Source of the DNA: an uncultured Flavobacteriaceae bacterium
Lineage (GTDB): Bacteria; Bacteroidota; Bacteroidia; Flavobacteriales; Flavobacteriaceae
Direction of reading: 5' to 3'
DNA: 64,000 nt
NCBI GenBank assembly: GCA_947502975.1
Contig: CANNBV010000002.1
Location: 997,251 to 1,061,250, forward strand
How positions within the stretch are numbered: the first letter of the stretch is position 1; every line of letters begins with the position of its first letter. Positions 26,788-35,425 of the stretch are shown here, piece by piece. The translations under genes were made by a program, and so were the position numbers. The notes under the pieces are model-generated. The model searched no databases. It was not told the origin of the DNA and saw only the letters and a list, made by a program, of their open reading frames with translations.

Positions 26788-28248
26788 TTAATGATGATAT
26801 TTATTTATTAATTGAGCCACTAATTTTCCTGAAATTAATGACGGTGGAACTCCTGGCCCAGGAACTGTGAGTTGTCCAGTGAAATAAAGGTTGCTCACCT
26901 TTTTACTTTTTAACTTAGGTCTTAGAAAGGCAGTTTGGGAAAGCGTATTGGCCATACCATATGCGTTACCTTTATAAGAATTGTACTCTTTGATAAAGTC
27001 CTTAACACAGAAGGATTCTTTAAATATAATATTATTTAGCACATCTTGGCCTGTTAATCTTTCAAATCGAGACATGATTATGTCAAAATATTGTGATCTA
27101 ATGGCATCGGTATCTTCTATCCCTGGAGCTATTGGTATTAAGAAGAAACCAGTTTCGGAACCTTTTGGAGCCATTGAAGCATCAGTAACCGATGGGAAAT
27201 TTGCATAAAATAATGGGTCTTCAGGCCATTGCGGATTATCATAAATTTCTTCAGCATGTGTTTCAAAACTCGTATCAAAAAACAGATTGTGATGTTCTAT
27301 ATTTTTTAACTTCTTGTTAAAACCTACGTAAAATAGGAGCGAAGATGGTGCAAACGTCTTTTTAGACCAATAAGCTTCTGAATATTGTCTGTATTTCTCA
27401 TTTAGAAGTGTTTCAGAATGGTGATAATCAGCACCACTTAAAACTATATCAAACGATCGAACTTCTCCATTTATTTTTATTGATTTTGCTGTTTTATTTT
27501 CAACATCTATTTTTTCAACGGCACTTTTGGTGTGGATTTTTACGCCTAAACTTTCTGCGAGTGATTGCATTGCTTTTATCACTTCATACATACCTCCTTT
27601 GGGATGCCATGTGCCTAGACCGAAGTCAGCATAATTCATGAAACTGTAAAATGAAGGTGTATTGCTAGGTTTTGCACCAAGAAAAAGTACTGGAAATTCT
27701 AGGGTAGATATTAATTTAGGATTTTTAAACTTCTTCCTAACATCTCCGCTAATAGTTTTAAAAAACTGATCAACTCTTGTAGCAGTTTCTGGTGTAACCA
27801 ATTCAAATGGTGAAATTCCAGGTTTTAATACTACTTTATTAATAGCAATATCGTAGTTAGTGGCAGCTTTATCAATAAACTGTCTTAGAGGTTTTGAACT
27901 TCCTGGCTCTATACGTTCAAATTCAGTACAGATTTTATCCATGGTATCACCAATGGTAATCACTTCATCCTTGAAGAAAATCTTGTAAGCAGGACTTAGT
28001 TTATCTAACTTGTAATAGTCAGATGAAGATTTACCAAAATCACCAAAGAAGTTTTCAAAAATATCTGGCATCCAATACCAACTAGGGCCAATATCAAAAG
28101 TGAATCCTTCTTTTTTAAGCTGTCTAGCGCGACCGCCTACGGTATCATTTTTTTCAAAAATTGATACATCAAAACCATATTGTTTTAAGTAGCAACTTGC
28201 AGATAAAGCTGAGAAACCAGATCCTATAATAGCTATTGTTTTCTTCAT
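26788..28248 (-). CDS. crtI: Phytoene desaturase (lycopene-forming type)
   Basis: A 486-residue FAD enzyme. The N-terminal dinucleotide fold is AIIGSGFSALSASCYLKQYG with EKNDTVGGRARQ, and the C-terminal FAD/carotenoid motif is LYFTGQLTVPGPGVPPSLIS. It desaturates phytoene stepwise to lycopene. It is first in the carotenoid operon. Its promoter region carries a TTG-N23-TATATTTG arrangement and TTGTTTAAC motifs, which overlap the promoter; control by the MerR photoreceptor just upstream is therefore likely. Confidence 0.95.
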   Translation of the reverse strand: MKKTIAIIGSGFSALSASCYLKQYGFDVSIFEKNDTVGGRARQLKKEGFTFDIGPSWYWMPDIFENFFGDFGKSSSDYYKLDKLSPAYKIFFKDEVITIGDTMDKICTEFERIEPGSSKPLRQFIDKAATNYDIAINKVVLKPGISPFELVTPETATRVDQFFKTISGDVRKKFKNPKLISTLEFPVLFLGAKPSNTPSFYSFMNYADFGLGTWHPKGGMYEVIKAMQSLAESLGVKIHTKSAVEKIDVENKTAKSIKINGEVRSFDIVLSGADYHHSETLLNEKYRQYSEAYWSKKTFAPSSLLFYVGFNKKLKNIEHHNLFFDTSFETHAEEIYDNPQWPEDPLFYANFPSVTDASMAPKGSETGFFLIPIAPGIEDTDAIRSQYFDIIMSRFERLTGQDVLNNIIFKESFCVKDFIKEYNSYKGNAYGMANTLSQTAFLRPKLKSKKVSNLYFTGQLTVPGPGVPPSLISGKLVAQLINKYHH

Positions 28249-28281
28249 TGTTTAACAAATATAGTTAAAAGTTAAACAAAA
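28248..28281 (-). promoter_or_regulatory. Candidate CarH/LitR-type operator pair before crtI
   Basis: TTGTTTAACAA (28248-28258) is an 11-bp dyad with a central T. The same TTGTTTAAC core occurs in reverse at 28271-28281 (GTTAAACAAAA on the plus strand), centres about 21-22 bp apart or two helical turns. One copy lies between the promoter elements and the other at the start codon. The same core is before the merR gene. Binding by the MerR protein is inferred. Confidence 0.45.
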
Positions 28282-28289
28282 TAAAGCAA
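28256..28289 (-). promoter_or_regulatory. Candidate crtI promoter (Bacteroidota type)
   Basis: On the minus strand TATATTTG (28263 to 28256) matches the Bacteroidota -7 element TAnnTTTG, and TTG (28289 to 28287) sits 23 nt upstream, at the long end of the -33 spacing described for Flavobacterium. Transcription from it would leave only a very short leader before the crtI ATG at 28248. Confidence 0.4.
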
Positions 28290-28291
28290 TC

Positions 28292-29194
28292 TTATAAATC
28301 TTTAACTAAATTTTCTATAGAATCGTACAGTTTAACGGCTTTTGGTAGTTGAATATTTTCATCAAGACCTAATAATTTAGGACCTAAAAGAAGCAAATTT
28401 GTTTTATCATTATTTAACAACAATTCCTCAAACTCGTTAATATAATTAGGGATTTCACTAACCTCAGGATTTACCGTAAAATATGAGATAAATGTTATTT
28501 CATCAAAGAATTCTAAAACACTAGCTAAGCTAGCCATTGGCACACTCTCTCCTAAGAAAATTGTATGGTAGCCTTTACTTCTTAATTGATAATTTATGAA
28601 CAATAAACCTATATCGTGCACCTCGTTATCTGGAAGAAATAATATAAACGTTTTTGATACTGGTTTAGGCTCTAAGCTTTGTAAACGCTCAATGTTGAGT
28701 AATATTTTTTGCTTTATGTGAGATGTTAAGAAATGCTCGTGGGCTGGTGTAATGGTATCTGTTTGCCAAAGCAATCCTATTTCGTTTAATAATGGCAGAA
28801 ATATGTCATAGAAAATATCATTAAATGATTTGTTTTCTATTAAGTTTTTGTAAGTATTGTAAAATAAGACTTGATCAAAATTAAGCATTGATAATTTAAA
28901 AGCGTTGATGGCGTGATCTTCGACTTTCGCTCGAGATGCTATTTCTCTAACTTTAATTGGTATTTCGTCTTCTGAAAGATCGGCTATTTTAGATATTTTA
29001 TAACCGTTATTGTTTAAAAAAGATATGTTGAGCAGCTTTTGAAGGCTTGTTAAGCTGTAACTTCTAATGTTTGTATCACTTCTATTTGGGCTCAGTAAAT
29101 TATAGCGCTTCTCCCATATTCTGATCGTGTGAGCCTTGATACCAGTAAGGTTCTCCAAGTCCTTAATGCTAAAATTAACCTGTATATTGTTCAT
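28292..29194 (-). CDS. MerR-family adenosylcobalamin-dependent light-sensing regulator (CarH/LitR-like)
   Basis: About 300 residues from ATG at 29194 (MNNIQVNFSIKDLENL); the TTG at 29248 adds 18 unconserved residues. The N-terminal winged helix has the MerR pattern GIKAHTIRIWEKRYNLLSP. The C-terminal half is a B12-binding unit: a four-helix part with W-x9-EH (WQTDTITPAHEH) and a Rossmann-like part with E-x-H-x-x-G (EVHDIG), both signatures of CarH-type photoreceptors, where AdoCbl holds a dark repressor tetramer. It sits 43 nt upstream of crtI in the same direction, so it most likely controls carotenoid genes by light, and perhaps itself. Confidence 0.85.
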   Translation of the reverse strand: MNNIQVNFSIKDLENLTGIKAHTIRIWEKRYNLLSPNRSDTNIRSYSLTSLQKLLNISFLNNNGYKISKIADLSEDEIPIKVREIASRAKVEDHAINAFKLSMLNFDQVLFYNTYKNLIENKSFNDIFYDIFLPLLNEIGLLWQTDTITPAHEHFLTSHIKQKILLNIERLQSLEPKPVSKTFILFLPDNEVHDIGLLFINYQLRSKGYHTIFLGESVPMASLASVLEFFDEITFISYFTVNPEVSEIPNYINEFEELLLNNDKTNLLLLGPKLLGLDENIQLPKAVKLYDSIENLVKDL

Positions 29195-29209
29195 TAAAAT
29201 TTCTTTTTC

Positions 29210-29223
29210 GTTAAACAAAATTA
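29210..29223 (-). promoter_or_regulatory. Operator-like TTGTTTAAC motif and TAATTTTG box before the merR gene
   Basis: On the minus strand TAATTTTG (29223 to 29216, fits TAnnTTTG) runs into TTTTGTTTAAC (29220 to 29210). The second half equals the element in front of crtI. A correctly spaced -33 TTG is not visible, so promoter function is uncertain. The overlap would allow autorepression. Confidence 0.4.
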
Positions 29224-29448
29224 CGAATATCAATTGTAATAACCTCATAAATGAGAGTAAAACTTTTAAAAATTAACATATTATAATAGTTATGATTGAT
29301 TTTTTTACTCAAAATCATTATTTAATTGATTATCAGAGAACTTACATTAGTCATTTATATAGATTAAAATTTGTTTGTATACCCTCTTATATTAAGTACT
29401 TTTATAGAGAATAAAGTATTGAGTTAATTTTGAGATTCTGATTTTTTT

Positions 29449-31689
29449 ATGCGCTTATATGTATTGATTTTAATTTCTCTATTCTGTTTTTCTTGCAAAA
29501 AAGAAAAAACAGAATATGTTGGCATACAAGATGTTAATGAAAGTATTTTTGCTTCAACATCAAAAGTTCCTGATAATCATTTTCTTGGAGATAATAATTG
29601 TAAATCATGTCATGAAGCACAGTTTAAAGATTGGAAAGGCTCACATCATGATGAAGCGATGCAAGTTGCTAGTGATGCTACAATTCTTGGAGATTTCGAT
29701 AATACAATTTTTGAAAGTCAAGGGATTGTTTCAAGATTTTATAAAAACGATGGTGTATTTTTTGTTAACACTGAAGGACGTGATGGTGCTTATCACGACT
29801 TTAAAATTGAGTATACATTTGGCGTTACACCGCTTCAACAATACATTGTTAAATTCCCTGATGGGCATTACCAATGCTTAAGAACTGCTTGGAATACGGA
29901 ACAAAAAAAATGGTTTGATTTATATCCTGATTTTAAGGTAGTGCATTCAGAATGGTTACATTGGTCTAGAGGAGGCTTAAATTGGAATAATATGTGTGCC
30001 GATTGCCATTCTACTAATGTTAGAAAAAATTATAGCATAAAATCTCATAGTTATGATACAAAATATGCCTTGATTAATGTAAGTTGCGAAGCTTGCCATG
30101 GTCCAGGAAAGCGACATGTAGAAAATGTAAATAGATTAGGAGATACATACAAACCTAATGAGGATTTGAAAATGACTTTAAATACACATCCCAAAGATTT
30201 GGTGGATCAATGTGCAAGATGTCATGTTAGGCGGGAGCAATATTCTGAGTTTTATAATTTTGAAGGGACGTTTTTAGATCACTATTTTCCTCAATTACTA
30301 ACGGATAATTTGTACCACCCAGATGGGCAAATTTTAGATGAAGTATATGTTTATGGGTCATTTCTTCAAAGTAAGATGTATCAAAATAATGTGACATGTA
30401 CTAATTGCCACAATCCACATTCTTTAAAATTACGCTTTGAAGGAAATATGCTGTGTGCGCAATGTCATGATACCAATAGTTATGATACTCCAAAGCATCA
30501 TTTTCATGAAGTCAATTCTGATGCATCGCAATGTATCAATTGTCATATGACTGGAAAGATTTATATGGGTAATGATTATAGACGAGATCATAGTTTTAGA
30601 ATACCACGTCCAGATTTAAGTTTAAAATATGGTACACCAAACGCATGTACACAATGCCATACTGATAAAGATGATACTTGGGCTTGGGATAATTATCAAA
30701 GAAATTATGGACAACCAAAATCAAAGCATTTTTCAGAATTGTTGGCTCCTGCATTATCGGAAGACCCGCATGGTTATGAAAAATTACAAGAGTTAGTAAA
30801 TGACACTATTTATCCTGAAATTGCCAGAGCTTCTGGGGTTTTAGCAATGGGTAACTATTTAAATAACAATTCAATAAATGAGATGCTAGCATTTTTAAAT
30901 GATGCATCTCCGCTAGTACGAGGTGCAGCAATTGATGCTTTAAATGATATGAATTCTAGTGATTATGTTAACTATTTCTTGCCTTTACTGAAGGATAAAA
31001 AACGTACTATTAGAATCAAAGCATTTTTAGCTCTAGCCACTTTAAACGAATTTCAAATTCCAGAGGATTATAAAGACATCTATAGAAAAGTTGAGAAAGA
31101 ATTTAATACCCATTTATCAGTAACAGCTGATTTTTCTGGAGGAAGAGCAAAAAGAGCATTATTTTATTTAAAGAGAGGTGATCTTGTAAATGCTATAGAA
31201 TGGTATGAAAAATCATTAGAAGTTGATGATAGAAATAACATGATACGTACCAATTTGGCAAATTTATATTACAGAAACAATAAGCCCAATAAGGCTGAAG
31301 AAGCGTTTAAGTTGATTATAAAACAAGAACCAGATTATGCTCAGACGTATTATTCTTATGCATTATTGCTAGCAGAGCAAAATAGAGTAGAGGATGCTAT
31401 AGCACAAATGGAGTTAGCCATAAAATACATGCAAGATAATATTAGGTTTTATTATAATTTAAGTTTATTGTACGACAAGGTTAACAACTTAAAGCAAGCA
31501 GAAACTACAGCTATTAAAGGCTTAAAGTTGGCGCCAAATAATGAGAGTTTACTTTATGTGTTAGCTTATATATATCAAAAAGACGGTCATATAGATAAGG
31601 CTAAAAATATTGCATTGCAATTAATGCAACGCTATCCTAATAATCAACAATACATAAGGTTGTATAATCAATTAAATAGTGCGAAGTAA
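29449..31689 (+). CDS. Octahaem cytochrome c lipoprotein with HEAT and TPR repeats
   Basis: A 746-residue lipoprotein (lipobox CFSC, Cys about 16). Eight CxxCH haem-attachment motifs are visible: CKSCH (51), CADCH (183), CEACH (213), CARCH (255), CTNCH (317), CAQCH (336), CINCH (362) and CTQCH (400). A HEAT-like stretch follows (DASPLVRGAAIDAL, about 483-496), then TPR repeats from about 565 to the end (WYEKSLEVDDRNNMIRTNLA and others). It resembles doubled-CXXCH multihaem cytochromes anchored at the periplasmic or outer membrane face. Electron transfer in complex with partners through the TPR part is likely; donor and acceptor are unknown and no reductase gene is adjacent. A TAATTTTG box at 29425-29432 may be its -7 element. 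Confidence 0.85.
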   Translation: MRLYVLILISLFCFSCKKEKTEYVGIQDVNESIFASTSKVPDNHFLGDNNCKSCHEAQFKDWKGSHHDEAMQVASDATILGDFDNTIFESQGIVSRFYKNDGVFFVNTEGRDGAYHDFKIEYTFGVTPLQQYIVKFPDGHYQCLRTAWNTEQKKWFDLYPDFKVVHSEWLHWSRGGLNWNNMCADCHSTNVRKNYSIKSHSYDTKYALINVSCEACHGPGKRHVENVNRLGDTYKPNEDLKMTLNTHPKDLVDQCARCHVRREQYSEFYNFEGTFLDHYFPQLLTDNLYHPDGQILDEVYVYGSFLQSKMYQNNVTCTNCHNPHSLKLRFEGNMLCAQCHDTNSYDTPKHHFHEVNSDASQCINCHMTGKIYMGNDYRRDHSFRIPRPDLSLKYGTPNACTQCHTDKDDTWAWDNYQRNYGQPKSKHFSELLAPALSEDPHGYEKLQELVNDTIYPEIARASGVLAMGNYLNNNSINEMLAFLNDASPLVRGAAIDALNDMNSSDYVNYFLPLLKDKKRTIRIKAFLALATLNEFQIPEDYKDIYRKVEKEFNTHLSVTADFSGGRAKRALFYLKRGDLVNAIEWYEKSLEVDDRNNMIRTNLANLYYRNNKPNKAEEAFKLIIKQEPDYAQTYYSYALLLAEQNRVEDAIAQMELAIKYMQDNIRFYYNLSLLYDKVNNLKQAETTAIKGLKLAPNNESLLYVLAYIYQKDGHIDKAKNIALQLMQRYPNNQQYIRLYNQLNSAK

Positions 31690-31729
31690 TTTGATTCTGA
31701 ATTTCTTTGAGAGCGTCTAAAAACTAATG

Positions 31730-31814
31730 TGCACACGAGAAGATTCGAACTTCCACATCCTAAACGGATACTGGCCCCTCAAGCCAGCGCGTCTACCAAT
31801 TCCGCCACGTGTGC
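31730..31814 (-). tRNA. tRNA-Leu (GAG)
   Basis: The minus strand folds as a class II tRNA. Acceptor arms are GCACACG (5') and CGTGTGC (3') with discriminator A; the anticodon arm CTGGC-TTGAGGG-GCCAG gives anticodon GAG; an extended variable arm and the T loop GTTCGAATC are present. CCA is not encoded. The 31690-32083 interval holds only this tRNA, a terminator and tRNA-Lys. Confidence 0.95.
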
Positions 31815-31837
31815 ATTATTTTGAGATAAACTAAAAT

Positions 31838-31871
31838 AAAAAAAGTTAAGCAATACGCTTAACTTTTTTTT
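31838..31871 (-). terminator. Terminator between the two tRNA genes
   Basis: AAAAAAAGTTAAGC (31838-31851) and GCTTAACTTTTTTTT (31857-31871) form a 14-bp arm with a 5-nt loop and T/A tails on both sides. Read leftward it ends the tRNA-Lys transcript before tRNA-Leu. Confidence 0.85.
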
Positions 31872-31872
31872 G

Positions 31873-31945
31873 TGACCGGGCTGGGGCTCGAACCCAGGAC
31901 CCTCTCCTTAAAAGGGAGATGCTCTACCAACTGAGCTACCCGGTC
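31873..31945 (-). tRNA. tRNA-Lys (TTT)
   Basis: A 73-nt cloverleaf on the minus strand: acceptor GACCGGG with CCCGGTC and discriminator A, D arm GCTCAGTTGGTAGAGC, anticodon loop CTTTTAA between TCTCC and GGAGA (anticodon TTT), T arm CTGGG-TTCGAGC-CCCAG. CCA is not encoded. Confidence 0.97.
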
Positions 31946-32083
31946 TTAAAAATAAAGGCTAACCTGCGTTAGCGGGTGCAAATATATAATGTTTAATTAA
32001 TAAAACAATACTTTTTTATATTATTTTTTGTTTTTTTGCAGCATGAAAATCTATGTTTTTAGTAATCAATTAGTAGCAAAAAA

Positions 32084-32605
32084 ATGATTATAGTTTTAAT
32101 TGGATATATGGGGTCTGGTAAATCTTCTGTAGGAAAGATTTTAGCTAAAAAGTTAAACTATAATTTAATTGATTTAGACGATTATATTGAAGATAGGGAG
32201 AATGCGTCTGTAAAAGAGATATTTAAAACAAAAGGTGAAATTTATTTTAGAAAAAAAGAAGCCGAATATCTTAAAGACCTATTGCAATTAAAAGAAAATA
32301 CTGTTTTAGCATTAGGCGGTGGTACACCATGTTTTGCAGGTAATATGGAAGCTGTACTTGATACTGAAAGTGCCATATCCGTTTATCTTAAAGGGTCTTT
32401 GCCATTTTTATCTAAAAAGCTATTTAAGAAAAAAGCGAAGCGCCCGTTAATTGCCCACATTGAGACTCAAGAATTAATGACTGAATTTATTGGCAAACAC
32501 CTTTTTGAGCGTTCACAGTTCTACAGTAAAGCACAACACCATATCATTACAGATGATAAAGAAAAAATTGATATTGTTGAAGATATCATCCTAGAATTAT
32601 TCTAA
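32084..32605 (+). CDS. aroK: Shikimate kinase
   Basis: A 173-residue enzyme that phosphorylates shikimate in aromatic amino acid synthesis. It shows Walker A GYMGSGKSSVGK (about 6-17), the shikimate-binding LIDLDDYIED, the ALGGGTPCF glycine loop (about 76-84), and a lid region KKAKRPLI. The start ATG leaves an N-terminus of normal length. It stands alone and its 3' end overlaps the convergent phosphoribosyltransferase gene by 9 nt. Confidence 0.93.
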   Translation: MIIVLIGYMGSGKSSVGKILAKKLNYNLIDLDDYIEDRENASVKEIFKTKGEIYFRKKEAEYLKDLLQLKENTVLALGGGTPCFAGNMEAVLDTESAISVYLKGSLPFLSKKLFKKKAKRPLIAHIETQELMTEFIGKHLFERSQFYSKAQHHIITDDKEKIDIVEDIILELF

Positions 32606-33100
32606 AACAACCTGTTGTATTTTTCCTTTTAAGTCCACCTGAACATGTTCATGTAAGGACGTAGACAAAGAAATACCTTTAAAATCTGCTTTTACTGGAT
32701 ATTTTTTATGATTTCTGTTTACTAAAACAGCAGTTTTAAATTGTTTTAAAGGTACATTTAAAAAATGCTTTACACTATAAATCAAAGTTGTTCCTGAATT
32801 TAAAACATCATCAACTAGTACAATCGATTTGTTCGTATATTCTGCTGGTTTTATGGATGTGGAAATTTCGGAAAGCGGATTTTTTTTATCTATACTAACT
32901 TCACAGAGTATGGGTTCGATTTTGGATATACTTTTAAGAGTGGATTTCAATTGTTTTGCTAGTATAAAACCATTTTCACCAATACCAGCAATAACCACCT
33001 CATTTTCATCAACATTACTTTCATAAATTTGAAACGCAATGCGCTTTATTTTATGTTGAATTTCCTTGTGATTTAAAATAACGTTGTCCTTTAATTCCAT
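32597..33100 (-). CDS. PyrR-like phosphoribosyltransferase
   Basis: A 167-residue type I phosphoribosyltransferase. The PRPP-binding motif is SIVLVDDVLNSGTTLIYSVK (about 93-112). The N-terminal flexible region around AGIGENGFILAKQLK fits the PyrR-like group. No pyrimidine genes or attenuator are near, so the base used is unknown. It precedes the S4 protein gene's downstream side: the S4 gene is 30 nt upstream in the same direction, so they may be co-transcribed. Confidence 0.85.
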   Translation of the reverse strand: MELKDNVILNHKEIQHKIKRIAFQIYESNVDENEVVIAGIGENGFILAKQLKSTLKSISKIEPILCEVSIDKKNPLSEISTSIKPAEYTNKSIVLVDDVLNSGTTLIYSVKHFLNVPLKQFKTAVLVNRNHKKYPVKADFKGISLSTSLHEHVQVDLKGKIQQVVLE

Positions 33101-33130
33101 GAAACAGGCATTAATTATTAGGGTTTAAAA

Positions 33131-33502
33131 TTAATCATTTTCAGAATTAAAATCATCAATATCTCGCCTATCTTTTTTAGTAGGTCTTCCTGTGCCCTTT
33201 TTTCTGTAATAGTCTTTAGAATATTTTAATAACTCTTGAGCTTCAAACTCTGTTTTGGGTGTTGTGTCCGTTCTGTAAATATCTACAAGTTTTGCAGAAA
33301 CTCGGTTTGGAGGAATATCATTTACTGTTAATTGATAATTGATTTGGTTTTTACGTAATTCAATTTTATCAGTAGGATAAACTTCGCGACTAGGCTTTAC
33401 TAAATCACCGTTTACTTTTATTTGCCCTTTTTTACATGCTGTAGTGGCTAAAGTTCTGGTTTTATAGTATCTCACACACCATAAAAATTTATCGATACGC
33501 AT
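33131..33502 (-). CDS. S4-domain RNA-binding protein (Hsp15/HslR-like)
   Basis: About 123 residues from ATG at 33502 (MRIDKFLWCVRYYKTRTLAT); a TTG-type upstream start would add 13 residues outside the domain. The S4 domain covers about residues 1-65 with the typical ACKKGQIKVNGDLVKPSREV. The tail is basic (KDYYRKKGTGRPTKKDRRD). Hsp15 proteins bind nascent-chain-blocked 50S subunits and help recycle them; this role is inferred by similarity. The gene lies directly upstream of the phosphoribosyltransferase. Confidence 0.82.
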   Translation of the reverse strand: MRIDKFLWCVRYYKTRTLATTACKKGQIKVNGDLVKPSREVYPTDKIELRKNQINYQLTVNDIPPNRVSAKLVDIYRTDTTPKTEFEAQELLKYSKDYYRKKGTGRPTKKDRRDIDDFNSEND

Positions 33503-33584
33503 ACAATTATTGTATAAACTAACGTTAATGTTCTTGCACAAGATTATATTAAAATTGTATCTTGCGCCTCAAAAATAAGGAATA

Positions 33585-34574
33585 ATGCGTTCAAGAAAAA
33601 TTGGTTTTTTAATATTGCTGATAACACTAGGAATCTTTTCATGTAATAATGATGATGATACTACTGAAATTCCTGAAGTTATCATTAGAGACAGGGGAGA
33701 GCAACAAATAGCGGATGTTGATTCTATAATGAAGTATTTTAATAATTATTATTATAACGCTAGCGATTTTGAAGGTGTAGAAACTCCAAAAATTAAGGAT
33801 TTAATAATTGATACAGACCCTACAAACAAGGTTAAACTTATAGATGAGTTATATAACGCTACAACTAATCCAGATGGGAAGCTAAAGTCATATGATCTTA
33901 CTTTTGCAGAAACAGAATATACATTTTATGTTCTTGAGCTTAATAAAGGCCCAGAAAATGGTACTGCTCCTAAATTCTCTGATAAGGTTAGAGTAACTTA
34001 TGAAGGAAGGCTTATACAAGATAACTCTGTTTTTGATAGTGCAGTTACGCCAGTTGACCTAGACTTGATTGGTGATAGAATTACAACTTTTGGAACTATT
34101 CCTGGTTGGAGAAAAGTATTTCCATTATTTAATGTAGCGGAGTCGTTTGTTGATAATGGTGATGGAACAGTTTCCTATAATAATCATGGTGCTGGTGTGA
34201 TGTTTTTACCTTCAGGATTAGCGTATTTTGCAACTTCGCCTTCAACAGATATACCTCAATATGCGCCTTTACTGTTTAAGTTTGAGTTATTACAGAGCTT
34301 TGAAAATGATCATGATAGTGATGGTGTACCAACTTGGATGGAAGATATAGATGGTGATGGAGAGTTTTCAATAGATTCTGACGATCCTGAAAAAGAAGGA
34401 GATGACGATACAGATAATGATGGAACACCAGATTATGTAGATGGTGATGATGATGGTGATGGAGTATTGACGATTAATGAAGATTTAAATGATGATGGAG
34501 ATCCTACCAATGATGATACAGATGGTGATGGAATACCCAACTACCTTGACCCAGACGATGCAGAATCTAAATAA
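33585..34574 (+). CDS. FKBP-type isomerase lipoprotein with calcium-binding Asp-rich tail
   Basis: A 329-residue lipoprotein (lipobox IFSC, Cys about 20). Residues about 125-245 form an FKBP-like domain (DKVRVTYEGRLIQDNSVFDS ... GVMFLPSGLAYF). From about 245 the sequence turns into Asp/Gly repeats of the thrombospondin type 3 kind (DHDSDGVPTWMEDIDGDGE, DTDNDGTPDYVDGDDDGDG, DTDGDGIPNYLDPDD), which bind calcium and stiffen surface proteins. The isomerase would assist folding at the outer membrane or surface. A terminator follows closely. Confidence 0.85.
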   Translation: MRSRKIGFLILLITLGIFSCNNDDDTTEIPEVIIRDRGEQQIADVDSIMKYFNNYYYNASDFEGVETPKIKDLIIDTDPTNKVKLIDELYNATTNPDGKLKSYDLTFAETEYTFYVLELNKGPENGTAPKFSDKVRVTYEGRLIQDNSVFDSAVTPVDLDLIGDRITTFGTIPGWRKVFPLFNVAESFVDNGDGTVSYNNHGAGVMFLPSGLAYFATSPSTDIPQYAPLLFKFELLQSFENDHDSDGVPTWMEDIDGDGEFSIDSDDPEKEGDDDTDNDGTPDYVDGDDDGDGVLTINEDLNDDGDPTNDDTDGDGIPNYLDPDDAESK

Positions 34575-34580
34575 AAACAA

Positions 34581-34609
34581 AAACTCACCAATTTGGTGAG
34601 TTTTTTGTT
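34581..34609 (+). terminator. Terminator after the FKBP lipoprotein gene
   Basis: AAACTCACCA (34581-34590) pairs with TGGTGAGTTT (34594-34603), loop ATT, then a run of T. Confidence 0.88.
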
Positions 34610-34631
34610 TGATCTTATTGCAGTCAAGCTA

Positions 34632-35267
34632 TTATAGTATTAAAGATAAACTCAAGATTAATTGATCTGGCCTCGTGTCTAATCTATCCTGGACATTAAT
34701 ATTGTTGTTTTGTAAAAAAGTAGCTTCGTTATTGCTAAAACCACGTTCGTATCTTAAATCTATGCCTAATTTTTTTAGGTTAAGACCAATTCCAAAGTTT
34801 AAACCAACTGAAAAATCGTTTTCGATATTATTGATAGAAATATTATCAAATTCAGAATCTAAGATATATTGAAATGAAGGGCCACCAAATACACTAATAG
34901 GTCCTAAAATCTTAACACCAACTAATACAGGAGCATCTAGTTTACTCATTTCAAAACTATCATCTCTGTAATCACTTTTTGTTCTAGTGTAAACTAGCTC
35001 TGGTCTTAAATAGACTTTTTGTCCAATTTTACCAAAGACACCAATGTGATAACCTATATTTCTGTCGGGGTTTTCAGCATTATTTTGTACTGCGTCAAAA
35101 TAATTTCCATTAGCATTATAGTTTAAACCACCTTTTAAACCAAAACCTGTAGATGTTTGTGCAAAACTAGATAAGGAGAGGAGTAATACTGCTGCTATCA
35201 ATAAAGCAAGCTTGATTGTGGAAAATTGACTTTTTGATTCTTTTTGCAATTCATTCGTACTTTTCAT
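34632..35267 (-). CDS. Outer-membrane beta-barrel (porin-family) protein
   Basis: A 211-residue protein with a somewhat long signal peptide (KLALLIAAVLLLSLSSFAQ, preceded by a polar 17-residue lead). The mature part alternates short beta strands typical of an 8-stranded barrel (GFGLKGGLNYNANG, KVYLRPELVYTRT, LGIDLRYERGFS) and ends in LSLSLIL, aromatic-poor but amphipathic. It matches the OmpA-like/porin family (PF13568 type) of Bacteroidota. Ligand unknown. The upstream gap (35268-35532) holds a 20-nt motif also found before the plug-only gene. Confidence 0.8.
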   Translation of the reverse strand: MKSTNELQKESKSQFSTIKLALLIAAVLLLSLSSFAQTSTGFGLKGGLNYNANGNYFDAVQNNAENPDRNIGYHIGVFGKIGQKVYLRPELVYTRTKSDYRDDSFEMSKLDAPVLVGVKILGPISVFGGPSFQYILDSEFDNISINNIENDFSVGLNFGIGLNLKKLGIDLRYERGFSNNEATFLQNNNINVQDRLDTRPDQLILSLSLIL

Positions 35268-35405
35268 AATTATTCGTTTTAAGATTTGATGTCAACTACA
35301 ATATCAAAAACGTTGCCAAACGTTAAATATTTCACAAAGAAAGATTTGTAATTCAATAGACTTAGTAACAAATGTGGTATTTAAGATATCATAGAAATAC
35401 ATCAA

Positions 35406-35425
35406 ATAACAAAAAGCTCAGAAAA
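35406..35425 (-). promoter_or_regulatory. Shared 20-nt motif, copy 1 (upstream of porin-like gene)
   Basis: Plus strand ATAAC-AAA-AAGCTCAGAAAA; it equals the copy at 36278-36297 in 17 of 20 positions with the same internal spacing. It is about 140-160 nt upstream of the porin-like start. Whether it is an operator or a repeat relic is open. Confidence 0.35.
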
